Origin: Mesostigma viride
Lineage: Eukaryota > Streptophyta > Mesostigmatophyceae > Mesostigmatales > Mesostigmataceae
Reading direction: 5' to 3'
Assembly (NCBI GenBank): GCA_009746045.1
Contig: RPFO01000276.1
Coordinates: 1,358,165 to 1,422,164, forward strand
DNA: 64,000 nt
In this document: positions 25,761 through 39,300 of the stretch, in pieces
Layout of the letters: each line of letters opens with the position of its first letter
Numbering within the stretch: position 1 is the first letter of the stretch
Notes under the pieces: generated by a model
Seen by the model: the letters and a program-made list of their open reading frames with translations, nothing else
What the model was told of the DNA's origin: nothing
Databases searched by the model: none
Program-made: the position numbers and the translations under genes

Positions 25761-27335
25761 AGGCAGAAATCGGGCAGCGTCCGCTCGTGCCGCAGAGTCG
25801 GTTGCTCATGTACAAGAAGTCGACCAGAGCCAGGAAAATATCCCCGCGGTGGAGCCGGAATATGGCCGCGCGTCGAAACTCGAAACTCCAAATGTGAACA
25901 AAAAGGTAGTAATTAGTAATCAACACAGAAAGACCTGAAAACAAGAGCCTATAAACCACCGTGCTTCAGCTCGTTACAGCAGTAAGTCTACCCTGGCAAC
26001 AGAAAACGTCGGGACGGCAGTTACTATCGGAGATTCTAGTTATTACCACAGACGGCGAGAAGAACGCGCGGGGGGAGGCATGGCATGGGCTGTGACTACA
26101 ACCAAAGTCAATTTGTACTGTAAATCAGTTGAATAAAAAATTGAACGCATACAACAAGGCAGCAGGCTGGCAACCATCATCGCGTGCCGGCGCCCAGCTG
26201 TCACAACTTCATACTTCATACGTCATGCCATCTGGTGAACCTCTTGGAAGAATCTGGAAGAATACGTTGAGTTGAGTTGAGTGCGCGGTAGAATGCGTGG
26301 GCCTTTTGCCTTTTTCAACAAACTGAACTGGCCTGAACTGTGAACTGAATCCACATGGCAAGATATCCAATGCTGAGAAGTGCCTGCATGCCCTACAGGA
26401 TGCACTACATACAATATTCTGCTGCCCATCGCGCGTGGGCAACAACAAAGACCACAAGTTACTTTGGTAACCTTGTTACTTTGGTTACCTTGGTACTTTG
26501 GTTACCTTGTTGAGCCCACGCCGCACATGGGCAGCAGAGATTTTAGAAACGGCCGAGGGCCCTGCAGTCCTGCACAGTTGTTGTTGTTGTTGTGTCCCAC
26601 GCCGCAGTCAGCAGAGAAGCAGTCCTGCACAGCATGACACCACAAATGTGACATTAATTCTTGGAGACATGTTCAGTTGCATCATCGACGTACAAGACGT
26701 ATGAGTTGTATCCCGATTCGTAAGACACGCTGACAAGATGAAATTTCAGTACCTAAGTATCAACATGCCATTGGAGAAGAACAAGGAGAACGACAGTCAA
26801 CCGGGTCTAAAGATCCTATCAGGACATTACACGCATGCCTCGAAAGTCCACTGCAGCACAACTGGCGACATCCTAACCGCCAACTGAGTCATGGAATAAT
26901 GGTGTCCGCAAGTCCCTGTACTTATTAATTAGGAGATTCTGACAACAAGTCGGACTAGGTCGGACTCACGTTGGATCCCTCGCGTCACGATGGGTAATTC
27001 CATGCCAGTTGTGCACGGGCGGACCACATTATATTTGTGATAACTAGGGTTTTTTATTACACTCGGATCAAAAGCACACAGATGGCAGAGTCTGCTGAGG
27101 AACTTCATGCAATGCGCACGTGGAACTACAGTAGCTGAAGCATGAGAAAAGATAAATACGCTAGATAATATATCAAAAGTGGGTAGCTAATATCATGTGC
27201 GTGTACGCGGTACCAGTCGCCGGTTATCCTGGCCATGCATATGGCGCACGTAGCAATATTAATGCCGGTTATTATGACAAGCGCATGGACTTAGTTTTAA
27301 CTTAATTGATATGCTTAACTAGGCTGCTCCACATC
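25761..27335. promoter_or_regulatory. Divergent intergenic region between the amidotransferase and MBL-GAF genes
   Basis: AT-richer than the flanking exons, with simple GTTACTTTG-type repeats around 26455-26512 and a TTG run at about 26577-26592. No coding potential is recognised. It should contain the promoters of both flanking genes; no specific site can be named. Confidence 0.4.
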
Positions 27336-30300
27336 ATGATAGTCAATTTTTGGGGTACCCGAGGATCCATCTCAAAAGCGGGGAAAGAGACCCTGACGTG
27401 TGGGGGGCACACAAGCTGCGTTCAAGTAGTTACAAATGACGGAACCCATCTCATCCTTGACTGCGGCACGGGTGCGCACGGACTCGGAATGCAAGTGGCA
27501 CGCAAAGGGAAGCCTATTGACGCCCACATATTCATCACCCACACGCACTGGGATCACATACAAGGGCTGCCATTTTTCACGCCGCTTTTTATCCCAGGCA
27601 ATAATGTCCACGTGTACGGGCCCCATGGGCTTGGTGGAGGATTAAGGGATGCGCTCCGAGGACAAATGCAGTACAAGTACTTCCCAATTTCTGAGGAGGC
27701 CTTCGGTGCAGCCGTCGAGGTAACTTCGAATCCTTGCGTTGTTAGTGTCTTCGAATTAAAAATACTAATTGGTTATAATTCTTATTGTTATTATATATAA
27801 CTGGTTACAACATACACAGATCCGGGCAACTTGACTTAACGTATTACTTTCGTGAGTAACCGGTCGAGTTGTTGCTTTTGATGCCAGCTCTCATTACAAT
27901 GCCATTGCCGCCGACGTGTCAATATCACAGTACCACGACCTGGCGGAGGAAACGTTTACCATCGGCGACATCACGGTGACCACACGGTACATGAACCACC
28001 CTGCGATCACGCTGGGCTACCGCGTGGAGGCCGACGGCGCCACCGTGGTCTACTGCACCGACCACGAGCCGCACGACCGCAAGCTGGCCGAGGGCGGTTC
28101 CCCAGGTAACTAATGGTTAACAGAGGTAATTGATTAATTAATGGTAATTAACTACTGGCTGACAGAGGAAGTTGGTTACAAGCCTACTACGCTAAATACG
28201 AGCTGCACAACCGCACGCTGGCGGGTGGGGGCTCACCAGGTACCGCTGGACGCATTCTTTCGTCATTACTTGTGACAGTAAGAGGTACCGCTGGACGCAT
28301 TCTTTCGTCATTACTTGTGACAGTAAGAGGTATCGCTGGACGCATTCTTTCGTCATTACTTGTGACAGTAAGAGGTATCGCTGGACGCATTCTTTCGTCA
28401 TTACTTGTGACAGTAAGAGGTATTGCTGGACGCATTCTTTCGTCATTACTTGTGACAGTAAGAGGTACCGCTGGACGCATTCTTTCGTCATTACTTGTGA
28501 CAGTAAGAGGTATCGCTGGATGCATTCTTTCGTCATTACTTGTGACAGTAAGAGGTATCGCTGGATGCATTCTTTCGTCATTACTTGTGACAGTAGGAGG
28601 TACCGCTGGACGCATTCTTTCGTCATTACTTGTGACAGTAAGAGGTACCGCTGGACGCATTCTTTCGTCAGTACTTGTGACAGTAAGAGGTATCGCTGGA
28701 CGCATTCTTTCGTCATTACTTTTGACAGTAAGAGGTACCGCTGGACGCATTCTTTCGTCATTACTTTTGACAGTAAGAGGTACCGCTGGAGGCATTCTTT
28801 CATCATTACTTGTGACAGAGCAGCCCCACAGAGAATCTTGAAGGAACTTTCTGGCCAAAAAATTATCTGGAAACCTGTTGAACCCTGGTTTTGGTACAAG
28901 TCAAGCACATATCCTTAGGTGTATTGTCGAGCAAGTCCATGCGCTTCAGGCGCTGGGTATAGTAGCTGCTGAAAAGGGGCGGGGGGGGGGGGGGCGCGGG
29001 GGATAGAGTACGGGGAGGTGGGTACGGGGTGAACGGAGTAACTGCCCCGCGAAAAGGGCCGAAGTGACGGGAAGAGGCAAAAGGCGGGCGGACGCGACTA
29101 ACAGCAAATTGCAGAAGGGGACCAGAGGTGGGCAGCGGACCACTGAGGGGAGTGGCGGGCCGTCCCCCTGGGTGGGTGGGGCGGTGGGGGGGTGGGGGGG
29201 GGGGCGAGTAGCGGCAGACCCATGACACAAGCACACAAGCACACAAGCACGCAAGCACACAAGCACACAAGCACACAAGCATACAAGCATACAAGCAAGC
29301 TGCCAGTGATGCAAGCATACAAGCCAAAGAAAAGATCATGTAAGCAGGCACGATCGGCATGTAGAAAGGCTGGCAACCGAGGCTGGGCTAAACGGAGACC
29401 AGCGAGTCGCGGAGGCCGTCGGCCTGTAGACCGTTTGTTCAACCACAACAACAACAGCATGAAGGTACTCTCAGGGATGATGCGAGATACTGTAGTATGA
29501 TGGATGCGAGATACTGTAATATGATGGATGCGAGATACTGTAGTATGATGGATGCGAGATACTGTAATATGATGGATGCGAGATACTGTAGTATGATGGA
29601 TGCGAGATACTGTAATATGATGGATGCGAGATACTGTAGTATGATGGATGCGAGATACTGTAATATGATGGATGCGAGATACTGTAATATGATGGATGCG
29701 AGATACTGTAATATGATGGATGCGAGATACTGTAATATGATGGATGCGAGATACTGTAATATGATGGATGCGAGATACTGTAGTATGATGGATGCGAGAT
29801 ACTGTAGTATGATGGATGCGAGATACTGTAATATGATGGATGCGAGATACTGTAGTATGATGGATGCGAGATACTGTAGTATGATGGATGCGAGATACTG
29901 TAATATGATGGATGCGAGATACTGTAGTATGATGGATGCGAGATACTGTAATATGATGGATGCGAGATACTGTAGTATGATGGATGCGAGATACTGTAAT
30001 ATGATGGATGCGAGATACTGTAATATGATGGATGCGAGATACTGTAATATGATGGATGCGAGATACTGTAGTATGATGGATGCGAGATACTGTAGTATGA
30101 TGGATGCGAGATACTGTAATATGATGGATGCGAGATACTGTAGTATGATGGATGCGAGATACTGTAGTATGATGGATGCGAGATACTGTAGTATGATGGA
30201 TGCGAGATACTGTAGTATGATGGATGCGAGATACTGTAATATGATGGATGCGAGATACTGTAATATGATGGATGCGAGATACTGTAATATGATGGATGCG

Positions 30301-33300
30301 AGATACTGTAATATGATGGATGCGAGATACTGTAATATGATGGATGCGAGATACTGTAATATGATGGATGCGAGATACTGTAATATGATGGATGCGAGAT
30401 ACTGTAGTATGATGGATGCGAGATACTGTAGTATGATGGATGCGAGATACTGTAGTATGATGGATGCGAGATACTGTAGTATGATGGATGCGAGATACTG
30501 TAGTATGATGGATGCGAGATACTGTAATATGATGGATGCGAGATACTGTAGTATGATGGATGCGAGATACTGTAGTATGATGGATGCGAGATACTGTAGT
30601 ATGATGGATGCGAGATACTGTAATATGATGGATGCGAGATACTGTAATATGATGGATGCGAGATACTGTAATATGATGGATGCGAGATACTGTAGTATGA
30701 TGGATGCGAGATACTGTAGTATGATGGATGCGAGATAATGTAATATGATGGATGCGAGATACTGTAGTATGATGGATGCGAGATACTGTAGTATGATGGA
30801 TGCGAGATACTGTAATATGATGGATGCGAGATACTGTAGTATGATGGATGCGAGATACTGTAGTATGATGGATGCGAGATACTGTAGTATGATGGATGCG
30901 AGATACTGTAGTATGATGGATGCGAGATACTGTAGTATTGTGGATGCGAGATACTGTAATATGATGGATGCGAGATACTGTAGTATGATGGATGCGAGAT
31001 ACTGTAATATGATGGATGCGAGATACTGTAGTATGATGGATGCGAGATACTGTAATATGATGGATGCGAGATACTGTAATATGATGGATGCGAGATACTG
31101 TAGTATGATGGATGCGAGATACTGTAATATGATGGATGCGAGATACTGTAGTATGATGGATGCGAGATACTGTAATATGATGGATGCGAGATACTGTAGT
31201 ATGATGGATGCGAGATACTGTAATATGATGGATGCGAGATACTGTAATATGATGGATGCGAGATACTGTAATATGATGGATGCGAGATACTGTAGTATGA
31301 TGGATGCGAGATACTGTAGTATGATGGATGCGAGATACTGTAATATGATGGATGCGAGATACTGTAATATGATGGATGCGAGATACTGTAATATGATGGA
31401 TGCGAGATACTGTAATATGATGGATGCGAGATACTGTAATATGATGGATGCGAGATACTGTAATATGATGGATGCGAGATACTGTAATATGATGGATGCG
31501 AGATACTGTAGTATGATGGATGCGAGATACTGTAATATGATGGATGCGAGATACTGTAGTATGATGGATGCGAGATACTGTAATATGATGGATGCGAGAT
31601 ACTGTAATATGATGGATGCGAGATACTGTAATATGATGGATGCGAGATACTGTAATATGATGGATGCGAGATACTGTAATATGATGGATGCGAGATACTG
31701 TAGTATGATGGATGCGAGATACTGTAGTATGATGGATGCGAGATACTGTAATATGATGGATGCGAGATACTGTAGTATGATGGATGCGAGATACTGTAAT
31801 ATGATGGATGCGAGATACTGTAATATGATGGATGCGAGATACTGTAGTATGATGGATGCGAGATACTGTAATATGATGGATGCGAGATACTGTAGTATGA
31901 TGGATGCGAGATACTGTAGTATGATGGATGCGAGATACTGTAATATGATGGATGCGAGATACTGTAATATGATGGATGCGAGATACTGTAGTATGATGGA
32001 TGCGAGATACTGTAGTATGATGGACAAGAACGGGGGCTTCGCCCCCGGGCCCCCGGTAGTAACCAATATTGTGCCTGTCCGGCGTTTGTGGCCGGTCTCC
32101 GGCCGGACACGTCACCTACTCTACTACAACCGTCTACGGAACGTGTGCACATTTAGGGCCCACTGAACGCGAGCAAATATTCCAGTCCGGGCGACCAACT
32201 GGAGTGAAAATCTGTGAAAATCGTACGCTAGTTCCCGGCCAATCGGAGATTCTGGAGACATTTGCCCTTCCCATTGCGCTACGGAGATGTGCGACTGAGG
32301 CCGTAAGCATTTGTAACCGTTGGGGTAACACAGCGAACACGTCTTGCACTTTGTTCACTGTGCGATGTTCAGACGGAGGTACGTGTAAATTACGTATGCG
32401 TATATCATTGCTTGTGCGTTAGGTTTAGTTGTGACATTTATTGAGCGTTACGGAAGCATTTATATTTCATTGGTAAGGCAGGGAGGACCATGAGCGCGAC
32501 ATTAATCTATTCATCCATTAATTTATCACAACCGGTTATACCGTAGGACAATTTACAGTAAAGTTGGTCGCCCGGAGTGGAAGCAATATATGCATTCATT
32601 GAGAATATTAGAGGCGGGTGAGAATGGCATGCAACATAGGGAAATTAAGGGGACTCGGCGCGGCGAATTTTTTCCGCGCCAAAAAAATTCCGCGGTACCC
32701 TCCGTACCGTGAAAAGTGGGTGCACGGTGCGCGCACCCCTTGCGGAAGTGGCCATGGCGACTGCTTTTAGACGAAACGTGACAAATCTGGCTCGCGGAAA
32801 GCAGAAAAAATGCTCGATTGTTGGAGAAAATTAGTTACTGATTCTACTTTATGGTGGGATGGTTGCGATCTATAATGTCGTGGGCTTTTTTTCTTTACCA
32901 TCGGCAGGGGGGGTCCGGCCTGAATTTCTGTCGGGATGAATAAAGTATAATGGATGCCTGCAGGTGTGATTGTCGATTGTTGCCAGTTTTGATGGTCCTA
33001 ATGGAAGCTAGTTTAATGATGTTTCTAAAGCCGTAAAAATTCCCGCTGCTATCCTTACCTTTCCCGTCATTTTGCGGTAAGATAACATTAGGCCTGCGCG
33101 ATGCGCGCCCGACCTCTCCATGAAAGGGTGGCCTTTCTTGTGCGCCTGGGCACGAATAAATGCCCGTTATGGTACGTTCTTGTATTAAACGTCCTAAGAT
33201 AGCGCTTTCCTGCTTTCTTAGCTCGTTGAGCGTAAGCTTTTTGCCTTCTTTCCGGCCAGATGCAGCCATGAACTTGCGGGTCCTGGCGCTGCATCGCTAG

Positions 33301-36300
33301 ATTCCTGGATGTTTTTTAGCAAGTTCGTCTGTGACGTGGCTGGCTTGCTGCAGCGCGTGGCCCACAACCTGTCGGGAAGGTGTAATGCTTTTATTTACAT
33401 GCTTCTCTGAAATTTCTTTTGCTTTATAGACAGTTGTGTTCGAGGAAATTCACGCGGTCTTCCTAAGCAGCGGCATCATTTTCCCCAGACACTGACGAGC
33501 TGGCACCTGTCTCCTAAAGAAAGTGGCTCGTCCTTGTTAGAAAGGAGGCAGTGTGCATTTTGCGGGACACAATGCTTTGGTGGCACATGCGTCAGGTAGG
33601 TTGTTCCAATGGTCTCTTCACCTTTCCCACTGAGTAAATGATAGCCTTTGTCATGCTAACCAGAGCAGCTAGCCACAGGTTGGCTGGATAAAAAGTCAGC
33701 TTATTTTCTCTTTATATACTGCATGTGTGGTCCTCCACATGTCCGGCTTGTTGGGCATTTTGGAACAGGGTTTTTAATGTGTTGTTGGGTGGAACAACTT
33801 GGTTGTTGGCACAAAATCGCACATTATTAGCCTGAGATAGGCATGACATATGCTGCTCAGGCGTGTCGTCCTACCAGCCTTGTTGATAAGGGTAGACTCA
33901 CAAGGCTGGCTGTGCCGATGGAGGGGTGGGGCGTATGACGCTCCGGACATCCTCCTCACACTCCGTGATCAAAGTGGGCATGTTTTTGGGTGTCTAGGGT
34001 AGCAAAACAGATGTCATTTTGGCTCAGCACTAGCTCAATTCTCTTTTAGCGTCTACCCAGGTGGCATCACAGGAAAATCAATAACTTGAGCTACGCTTGT
34101 CAGAATGAGCTCAAATTTTGGCAGTGTGTTTCCCCCCACTCAGTGGAATTTAAAATGTATGGATGACCCAATCTGATGTGTTAATGATTTGATTTATTTT
34201 TTTTTGCTAAAAAAAGTACCCATTTTGCGGGAAAATTAATAACTCAAACAAATGTGACCATTTTGGCCATGTAAATAGCCCAGCTTTTAAAAAAGTGGGG
34301 GAACTTTGCAGAAATGTATGGGCAGGTCATTTAGACAAGTGGTTTGTCTTGGGCAAAATATCTCATAAATAGCGTCTTTTTCTATTTTTAGCTCGCCACC
34401 GGTGCGTGGTTGGGGGTAGTACCCCCAACAAGTGGTGGTATGAATGTCCAAACATCATATTTATGGTACCCAATCATCACTAGATGGTTCCCATGTGCAT
34501 TGGAACTGATACTCACTAAAGTCTGTTTTTCAGGCTTTTGGACGTGCGAGTCCCCTTAAACCCCGAAAAGAAGAACCTGAAATATATGTATCAAGGAGAC
34601 AACCATGTATACCTGGCATTATATACTGCTTTACCAAAGATGCCCTCTACCTACATGCAGTTTCACCCATGGAGTATGCCCCTTAGATCAACCCCTGTCA
34701 CGCAGTGCGTTACCAATGATGATAGGTATTGGGCATACGTACATGCAGCTTCACCCATGCCGTACGCCCCTCAGGTCAACCCCTGGCACGCACCGTGCCT
34801 TACCAATGACCGGACAGGTAAGGAGTACCTAGTGCAGTTTCGCCCATGCAGTATGCCCCTGAGATCAACCCCTGTCACCTTTCTTTCCAGCACAACCCTT
34901 TGGTAAGAAACCAAAGCTTGCCACAAGGCCAAATTCAATATACGCATACGCATAATGCAACCTACGCATACGCAAGATATGTATACACATAACATACAGC
35001 CTTACCAATGATACTCCCTACCTGCATGCGTTTCACCCGTGCAGTATGCCCCTCAGATCAACCCATGTCACTTTCTTTCCAACACATCCGTTTGCTAAAA
35101 ATACACAAGCTGGTGAGCCTCCAAGCACAGTGAAGCCTCCAAGCACAGTGAAGCCGGTGCTAAGAAACGTTTAATTGCCTCAATATTTACATACAACTGA
35201 GCAGCCTGCAGCAAACACCTTCCAACAAACCACTCAAAAACCACTCGATAAAACCCCGACAGCCGACATGTTTCGCTTCTTAGCAACGTTATCAACGTGA
35301 GGTTATGCCTTCTTTCCCGTCAGATAGCGCCAGATCCCTTGCCATGCCGCCCTGCAGCGCCGCCGGAGTTTTAATGATGTTATCTACGTTGCATGCCTGT
35401 GAGGTGTCAAGGCGCGAGCCACCACAAAAGATGATCCCACCACAAAGTAGATCCCACCACGAAAGGTATCGTCCCTCGCCCGGGGGCATAAGAAAGGGTC
35501 CGAATTCTCCCGATTTCTGGCCTGCGCTAGATGTCTCCTTGATAAAAATTTTCCCCCTTCCATGCAGGACGCGCATCCCGCGAGACTGGTGGCGCAAACC
35601 GATAGTTATGGAAATCTTGACGTAAAGCAGCACACTTTCGACTCAAAGGCCAGTATAAACGCTTCCTTGCCGTTGATTGAATCCCACAACACCTGACTTT
35701 TCAAAATGCACAAACAACATCATTCAACGACCTTCTTTCACGAGTTCGCATGATTTCTCTGCATTCCGCATGCTATCGTTGTCTTCGTCCCTTCGTGCCT
35801 TCGTTGCATCCGTTAAAATCTGTTGAAATCATTGAAAGCAACGCTACCGAGCTGTCCTTTGGCACGCAGCGACTGCGGTCGCCACGACACGCAAAAACCA
35901 GGCAGCAACCGGGCAACATGCACAAACAACACCATTAAATGACCTTCTTTAATGGAAATCGTGCGAATTCTCTGAATTCCGCATGCTATCCTTGTCTTCG
36001 TCCCATCGTGCACTCGTTGCGTCCGTTGAAATTATTGAAACAAACCCTTAACGAGCTGTCCTCTGGCACGCAGCGACTGCGCAGTCGACATGCAAAGTGA
36101 CGAACCAACACGCAGCGACTGGGCAACAATTCTGTGGTCAAACTGACGCTAGTTCCCGGCCAATAACCGGGCAACAACCCCACCACGTTTGTCGCACACA
36201 TACCGCTTGAATCGGTCGCAATGCCGAAATTCTGTGGTCAATAGGCCACGCTACTCGAATACGGAAGAGTTTGCGCAACACTTTTGGCAAGAGTTTGGGC

Positions 36301-39300
36301 AAACAACTTTAGGCACGCCAGCCAAAACGCTGTCTGACAAAAGTTTGGCCGCAATGGTGGCACAAATGGGCCAAACTTTGCCGCGCAACCAGTGGACGCA
36401 ACCAAGCCAACGGCACGCATGTAAGGGAACCCCTACGGTCGACCCCCCAATCGCGGTCGCCGCGGAACGCTACTCGCACGCGGCAACAGTTTGCTTTTAG
36501 GGTTTGCGCAAACAAATCGCTGTCTAAAATTGTAATATAAAGGGCAATGCGAGATACTGTAATATGATGGATGCGAGATACTGTAGTATGATGGATGCGA
36601 GATACTGTAGTATGATGGATGCGAGATACTGTAATATTGGATGGCAGCTGACTTCATTGAGAATCCATGAAGCCGCTACCTGGCGATCAACCCAGGCTTG
36701 CCAAGAGCGCCTGTTGCCAATGATTGCACATCGATCCGATCTTTGTGCTTTACGACACAGTTGTCGCCTACACGGAAGGAACCTGCCGAGGCATGCTTGC
36801 TGTAGGTCAGATGGCCATCGCCATTCAGTCCTTCGTCTGAGCTTGTGGCCACACTTGAAGCAATGAAGCAGCCTTTCCTCGGTCTAAATCATCGTTTTTT
36901 AGCGATAAAGAAAGGACACCCGAAATCCAGGGTTTTGCCACCTCCATAGCAGCCATCCGCAGATTATGCGAACACGTACGTAGGAAAAAAAACTCGAGAA
37001 AGCGAACGGTAGCGTTAAATTAAAAGAATTTTTATCACAAATCTGCCATGCATGTGTGGAGGCATGGTGCACGCGGGCTGCGCGAATGCATGGGCTAAAT
37101 TTTTTACACCCCCTGCACTGGCAGGGCGAAATTCACAATGCGCGCGTTTCCCCCTCAGCAAACGATTTTCCCCCAAAATGTGGTTGTCGCTAGATTGGAA
37201 AGAAAACATTTAAAAAGTCGCCACATCCCAGGGCATCTAGCTACATTACATTTCTCAATCCATATTATGCCTGAGAATCAATGATCAAAGTCACCTCCAC
37301 TATTTCAGTCGCATAGCCTCTTCACCTTCCGCACACACTGAAATCTTGGTCTGTACGGTCGAGATCGATGGGTGCCGAGATGAGGTTTCCTGGCCGGCAC
37401 CACGCTGGGAAGAGTCTAATGCGCCTGGCAGCCCTAGTGGCTGAGGAAGACAGCCAGTGATGCTTACCTTAGGCACCTATCAGAAAATAGTTTGGGACTC
37501 TTTTCTCAGTGTAGCTATCTTGGCGTTCACAGCTAGTTGTCCTGGGTGTTGTTGGTGTTGCACCATGCCGTGCCTGCTGCCATTCATCGTCACCTTTTCA
37601 TCTGGTGTCTGATGGCAGCTCGATGAACGTGTTGGGAGTGGCAACGGGGTGGGTGCCAGCTGCCAGTCGTCGCTAGTTTGGAACGCCAACACACATGCAC
37701 CACCGCGTGGGCAAGGAGAAGAGGCGGGCATGCCGAGTGAGCAGAAAGGCTTGTTTGGCATTTGTCATGCTCTCATTTGTGTGCTTGCACACGGCGATTT
37801 CCCTCGTGTCTGTGCACCCGCGCGTTGGTTTGTCCAATACTCAAGCAGCGTGGGCAGATCATCCACCTGGTCTGGGTGCCAGCGTCGGTGTGGCACGCCA
37901 TACGCTCCCTTGATCCGTTGATATGCTTGTTTGAACTGGCACGTGTAGTTGCATACCAGCAAACCAGCAGCATGTTCCCGCCCACGATGTTCGCAGAGCA
38001 AGAGCTTTCTGCAATTGAAAGCCTTGGCGGGAGACCGGTCTACCGTCGTAGACCGGGTCTCGTAGATCACCTCTGAAGTTTATTTTGAGTAGCGCAATCG
38101 ACAGATCTCCGTGAGAGGTTCCTGGATCATACCTTAGATCCTGGAAAGTCCGTTCTCAGTTGAGCGATGTACTGGCCCGCAAGACAGGTGATGGCAGTTG
38201 GCTGGCCCCTTAGCATCTGATGGGCCCAAGTCAAGACAGACCAGGTTGAGGACATGGGGGGGTCCAATCTCAAGTTTGAGTAGCGCAATCGATAGATTTC
38301 GATGAGGGCACTCAGAATCTGAACTTCACATTTTACGTGCCGGGAATCGTGAAAAATTGAACGGCATGGGTCGAAATTCGAAACACCCAATCCCAAAATT
38401 AATCAATCCGCCAAAATGTGCTTTTTCTATACGGTAGACCAGTCTATCGCCAACCCTTTCAGTTGTCACTCATTGATTGGGCGTAGCCTTCCTGCTGAGG
38501 TCAACCTGAGGGTATTACATGTACGAAGCAGGACTATTTTGTTTATTTTTGCAGCACCGTACCTCCTGCATTCACTACGAGATATGCCCCTGTGCCCCCC
38601 TATGCTTGCTTATGCCATTCTCCTTTGTTCCCTCTCTTCGTTGGTTCTCTCTGTTGGTGCAGAGCCGCTGAGTGCCGACGACAACCACTGCACATTCATG
38701 CGTGGCGCGGACCTGGTCATCCACGACTGCCAGTACACCGCGGCCGAGTACCCCCAGAAAGTTGGGTGGGGTCACTCCACGCTAGAGTACGTCGTCGACA
38801 TGGCGATCCACGCGCAGGTGAGCATGCAACCCGCTTGAAGGTCTGGTTTTGGCCCGCTGGGAGTACCTGTAATAATGTTGAAGTGAACGATACTGCTGGC
38901 AATCGTGCTGTCTGGGGGCTGTGGCCTCGCAAGGGAGTTGGTTTCCAATCTCATTGGGTGCTTAACTGCGGGCCCGGCAGGGTGACTTTAGCTAGAGATG
39001 AACTGGGGCATAGATTCAAGTGTTGGGGGTGAAGGAACTCTCCCCATGGCCCCTGAGACCACCCTAAAGGCCCCGCAGCCTGTTGGATGCCCCTGCGCCC
39101 TGTGGTACATGGCATCCTGATCCAGACAGCCGCCCTATCGCTACCAACGTTTGCAGATCTGCCTGCCGTCACTGCTCCATGGCACCCTTGTGACAGCTGG
39201 TGCCCTCCCCCCTGTTGCAATGTGCACCTCTGGCCAGGTCTATCAGGCAGCCCCCTGGTTGTGCGCGGAACCTTTGTTTCCACACGCACGTCGTCTGGTC

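Larger units (their letters stand above)
32024..38662. other. Remainder of the 10.6-kb MBL-GAF intron 2, no gene recognised
   Basis: AT-richer than the exons, with several local duplications listed separately. A GC stem-loop (GGGGGC-TTC-GCCCCC) lies at about 32033-32047, just past the satellite. A 124-codon minus-strand frame at 32895-33269 with a Lys-rich start was examined but matches no family I can recognise. The mix of composition suggests several old insertions. Confidence 0.5.

Noticed and set aside
28187-28918. Frames of 132 to 238 codons over the 45-bp repeats
   Set aside because: Repeat artefact; no motif outside the periodic unit.
29098-32152. ORFs of 413 to 1005 codons on both strands across 29.1-32.2 kb
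   Set aside because: They exist only because the 24-bp unit is a multiple of three and lacks stops. The products are simple 8-residue repeats inside an intron.
32895-33269. 124-codon minus-strand frame starting MAASGRKEGKK
   Set aside because: Lies inside a large intron, shows no family motif, and is of a length expected by chance.
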